Of a stretch of DNA of 64,000 nucleotides, positions 60,977-64,000 are shown piece after piece. A program made the translations under genes and the position numbers. Every line of letters starts with the position of its first letter. Positions within the stretch are counted from its first letter, which is position 1. The stretch comes from Paroedura picta. Taxonomy: Eukaryota > Chordata > Lepidosauria > Squamata > Gekkonidae. The stretch is from positions 14,318,501-14,382,500 of the forward strand of contig NC_135384.1 in the NCBI RefSeq assembly GCF_049243985.1, given 5' to 3'. The notes below the pieces were generated by a model. It was not told the origin of the DNA, searched no databases, and saw only the letters and a list, made by a program, of their open reading frames with translations.

Positions 60977-63014
60977 TCACATAGTCCTAATTATCTGCTC
61001 TCGAATGTTCATTTCTGGCTTCAGCAAAATGATGTAACATTTTGGAGAAAAGATGCAAACCAGTAAGCCAGCAGCAGAGGACAAGATAGAGAAGATCTCC
61101 ACAGCCACCATGGATTTTCCTTTAGAGCTTAAGTAAGTTGGAATAAAGGAAAACCAAACACTGCAAAAGACCAACATACTGAAAGTGATGAACTTGGCTT
61201 CATTAAAACTACTAGGTAGCTTCCTGGCAAGAAAGGCCACTGTGAAGCTGACAGTGGCCAGAAAGCCCAGATAGCCAAGGACAAAGTAAAACATCATAGC
61301 AGAGCCCTCATTACATTCCAGGATAATTTCCTTCGGTTGTGCATTCATATTCATTTGTGGGAAGGGAGGGGAAATACAAACCCAAACAGTACAAATTACT
61401 ACATGAATTAAGGAGCCAAAAAGGACAATGGAATAAGCCAGTTTTTTACCCACCCATCTCCTAATGTGAGACCCTGGTTTGGTGGCCATGAAAGCCAGGA
61501 TCACAGTGATAGTTTTGGCTAAGATGCTGGAAAGAGCCACACAGATGATGAGGCTGAAAGTTATTTGGCGCAGAAGGTAGGTCAACTTCCCTGGCTTTCC
61601 AATGAACATCAAGGAGCTGAGGAAACAAAGCAGGAGGGAGAGGAGGAGAATGTACGTGAGGTTTCGATTGTTGGCTTTCACAATGGGAGTGTTCTTGTAT
61701 TTCATGAAGGTCCCAAGGACTAATGATGTGACCAGAGAGAAAGATACAGCCAAGATGACAAAAATGATCCCTATAGTCTCTTTGTATGAAAGGTAGCTTG
61801 GGACTCTGAGAAGGCATTCATGATGGCTTTCACTGGGAAATCGATTATTTGGACATTTGACACAGGAATCCATATCTGCAGGAATCAAAAGAGCTGCTTC
61901 AATATTTCAAGTCTGTGAGTAGTTTCTAAGAGACAATAATATAATTGAGGTATAAATTAATGCCCCTCCCTTCTTTCTTCTCCTTCAGCTCCCCCTTTCT
62001 ACATATGTGTCAATATTTTAGGACAATTGTATGGGCTTTGGTGACTGACCAGGTATGCAGACTGTTGAACAATCAATGTAGAAGAATGGGCTCTCTCATT
62101 CTTTTCCACTTGTTCTAAGGTCTACATTTTTAAAAGGGATATAGATCCTGTCATACCAAAATACAGAGAAATTATGCAATATAATTTGCAAAAGTATGCA
62201 ATATAAGTTTATAATTTTGGAGATGCATTGATTCAGAAAGGAATTGAAATCATCTGAAGATTTTCTTCAGACATCAAGGTCTAAGGGAAAGAAGAATTGT
62301 TATTAGTGACCAGATGTTGTCTATATTTGAACACTAAGTGCTGCACGAAGGAAGTGGATGATTCCAAAATTGTAACAAAGGAGAGACAGAATCTGTCCAG
62401 TGACTTAATTAAGTATAAGAAGATAAAAAGTCTCTTATCTAATTTATTTAGACTTTGACTCTGCCAAAATGGTCTCTAGATTCATTTGTTTTCCATTTTC
62501 AGTCTGGCTTTTGTCAGTGGCAATGAGTCGGTCCTTGTTAATGTTTGAATATAATGAGGCTTATGCTCCTGTATAATGGAGAGTCAAGGCTGTGACGTCA
62601 CAGCCACTGACGAAAAACAGACTGAAAACAGAAAACAAATTAATCTAGAGACCATTTTGGCAGAGTCAAAGTCTAAATAAATTAGATAAGAGACTTTTTA
62701 TCTTCTTATACTTAATTAAGCCACTGGACAGATTCTGTCTCTCCTTTGTCTATATCTGAACAGCAGAAGTGTTGATGTTTAATCCTATGTCATGATAAGC
62801 TGCATGTCTCCTTTCCAAATGTTAGAACAACTAAATATCTGTTTTTTCTGTGTGTTCAACAAAAATGTTTTACAACATGTCTCTTACCCTTATTCTCAGA
62901 GACCATCCCTTCTGGACAGGAGGTACAATCATAGCAGCAAAATTTCTCTTCCTCCTTCTTTGACTTGCTGAAGCCAGGCTGGCATGCGTCATTGCAGACA
63001 GAAACAGGAATCAC
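60977..63014 (-). CDS. V2R-7, partial: exons 5 and 6 of a vomeronasal type-2 receptor
   Basis: Exon 5 is 63014..62888 ([23 protein letters not shown]) with donor GTAAGAG. Exon 6 is 61875..60977: the seven-helix domain of 299 codons with [18 protein letters not shown] and the C terminus [10 protein letters not shown]. Both exons are open with correct AG/GT borders and phase 1 between them. Exons 1-4 would lie beyond the right edge, and the intron 4 sequence at 63222-64000 is occupied by a GC-rich repeat. Intron 5 holds the fold-back element 62334-62745. Close to V2R-4 at the exon 6 N terminus ([10 protein letters not shown]), close to V2R-5 elsewhere. Probably functional, but completeness is unknown. 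Confidence 0.88.
62334..62749. mobile_element. Fold-back element with 146-nt inverted arms and 17-bp direct repeats
   Basis: The left arm 62375-62520 is the reverse complement of the right arm 62604-62749, same length, with about seven mismatches; the spacer is 83 nt. A direct repeat TTGTCTATAT(T/C)TGAACA flanks it (62317-62333 and 62746-62762). V2R-2 intron 5 has one copy of this target (9107-9125), so it is an insertion. The long direct repeat suggests target-primed insertion rather than cut-and-paste. Family not recognised. Confidence 0.85.
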
Positions 63015-63225
63015 CTGTACATACACAGAAAGGGAGGGTAGCATCGAATAATTGTCTTTTGACAATGGGTGGCCTGACTTTTTTTTTTTTTTTGCTGGGG
63101 GAGTACATGTGATGTCAGAGGAAACAAATGTACACTTGGTATTAAGCTGCAGCCTTCACGTTATGTCGCCCAATATCTTGTCAGCCATGAGATACCTGAA
63201 GTGCTCACCACAGAGGTCAACATTA

Positions 63226-64000
63226 AGGGGCTTTCCGCACCGGGATCTTTGTAGCAAATTGGTCACTGAATGAAAAATCGCCATTTAAAATAGTGGAATT
63301 CGTCGTTATGCATACCTGCCTTTGTAGTGGTATCCAGTTGCGTTTTGTAGCGTTTCCCACAGGCTTCCGGTCTCGGCAGAAATCGCTAGAAAGGAAGCGC
63401 TATTGCCGAGTTCATCCCGCCCCTGGCCGTCAAGCAGCCAATGGGCAGCCGTTAGCATGCTCCCAAACAGCCCCTTTCCCTTTAAGAAAGTTAAAAAAAA
63501 AAAACAGACCGATTGCAACGAATCTGTGTTGATTCGTTGCAATGGAGAGACCCATCCAGCTGCCTGGTGTGTTTGAGCTGTCATTTCATCGTTGCCACGC
63601 TCCCTCCGAGTGAAACCCCCCCCCTCTCATGGGCCCGATATTCGCCTGAATGAATGTGTAAAAAATAAAGGGAAAATACATCAGCAAACGGGCTTTTCTG
63701 TTCTTTGTGCTTAGTGACTGAAGGGGAGGGACTGAAGCCGGGGAAGCCTCTAAACAGAAAGAGGCTTGCTGGAGCGTTTATCCCCGCTCGCTCGGAGAAA
63801 AAAAAATGGCGATCGCTTCGCCGGAAGATCAGAGGAGAGAGCCAGGGGGAGGGACTTTGTAGAAACCGCAACAATGTTAACGCACAGGTCTTTTTCGCTA
63901 GTGTTGCAGATTGGTTGCAGGAGTGTATCGCTTTCCGGAGGGTGAATCCACTTTTGGGGATTTCCCTGAAAGCGCTACAAGGAAGCGCTTTTTGCGGATC
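63226..64000. mobile_element. GC/CpG-rich transposon-like element running to the window edge
   Basis: Begins at GGGGCTTTCCGCACCGGGATC directly after TTAA, in sequence that is continuous in V2R-4 intron 4 (35400-35440). The last bases (GCTACAAGGAAGCG...TGCGGATC) look like a loose inverted match to its start, so the other end may be at or just past the edge. It contains a perfect 13-bp-stem hairpin (63512-63543). No transposase frame seen; superfamily unknown. Confidence 0.55.

Noticed and set aside
62604-62640. Possible hammerhead ribozyme core (CTGACGA then GAAA) in the right arm of the fold-back element, as in Penelope-like elements
   Set aside because: The bases between the two core motifs do not form a helix, and no cleavage-site helix is evident, so the match is probably chance.

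Overview
The window reads as a squamate reptile (lizard or snake) chromosome. The unique content is a tandem array of type-2 vomeronasal receptor (V2R, family C GPCR) genes, all on the minus strand. The filler is the usual squamate repeat mix: RTE/Bov-B-like LINEs, CR1 and L2 LINEs, a tRNA-type SINE ending in a CTT-rich tail, hAT and other small DNA transposons, and LTR-like fossils. Squamate is inferred from this repeat mix plus V2R expansion; I cannot name the species.

Layout, left to right (each gene runs right to left): V2R-1 (only exon 1 and part of intron 1; the rest lies off the left edge), V2R-2 (15511-4562), V2R-3 (29676-19573), V2R-4 (39269-32685), V2R-5 (53200-44401), V2R-6 (a pseudogene with exon 1 and exon 6 only, 57153-55389) and V2R-7 (exons 5 and 6 only, 63014-60977; the 5' part lies off the right edge). 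The four whole genes share one six-exon plan: exon 1 (signal peptide and N-terminal strand, phase 2), exon 2 of 292 nt, exon 3 of 846-852 nt, exon 4 of 228 nt, exon 5 of 127 nt (cysteine-rich) and exon 6 of 896-899 nt (seven-helix domain). I traced every junction on the sequence. Spliced, they give open frames of 871-873 codons.

Non-coding sequence between and inside the genes is also duplicated from unit to unit: intron 1, intron 5, the 5' flank and the 3' flank. The array therefore grew by duplication of whole gene-plus-spacer blocks, later broken up by transposons. Paralogous blocks supply empty sites that date and delimit several insertions.

The receptors would act at the microvillar membrane of vomeronasal sensory neurons, detecting peptide or other water-borne and contact cues. 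I see no operon-like or novel multi-gene system. The most notable items are a 146-nt-armed fold-back element flanked by 17-bp direct repeats, a V2R whose 5' flank is deleted up to its start codon, a V2R pseudogene made by an intron 1 to intron 5 deletion, LINEs lying next to V2R splice sites, and a 181-bp inverted-repeat element present twice, once inside a V2R exon.
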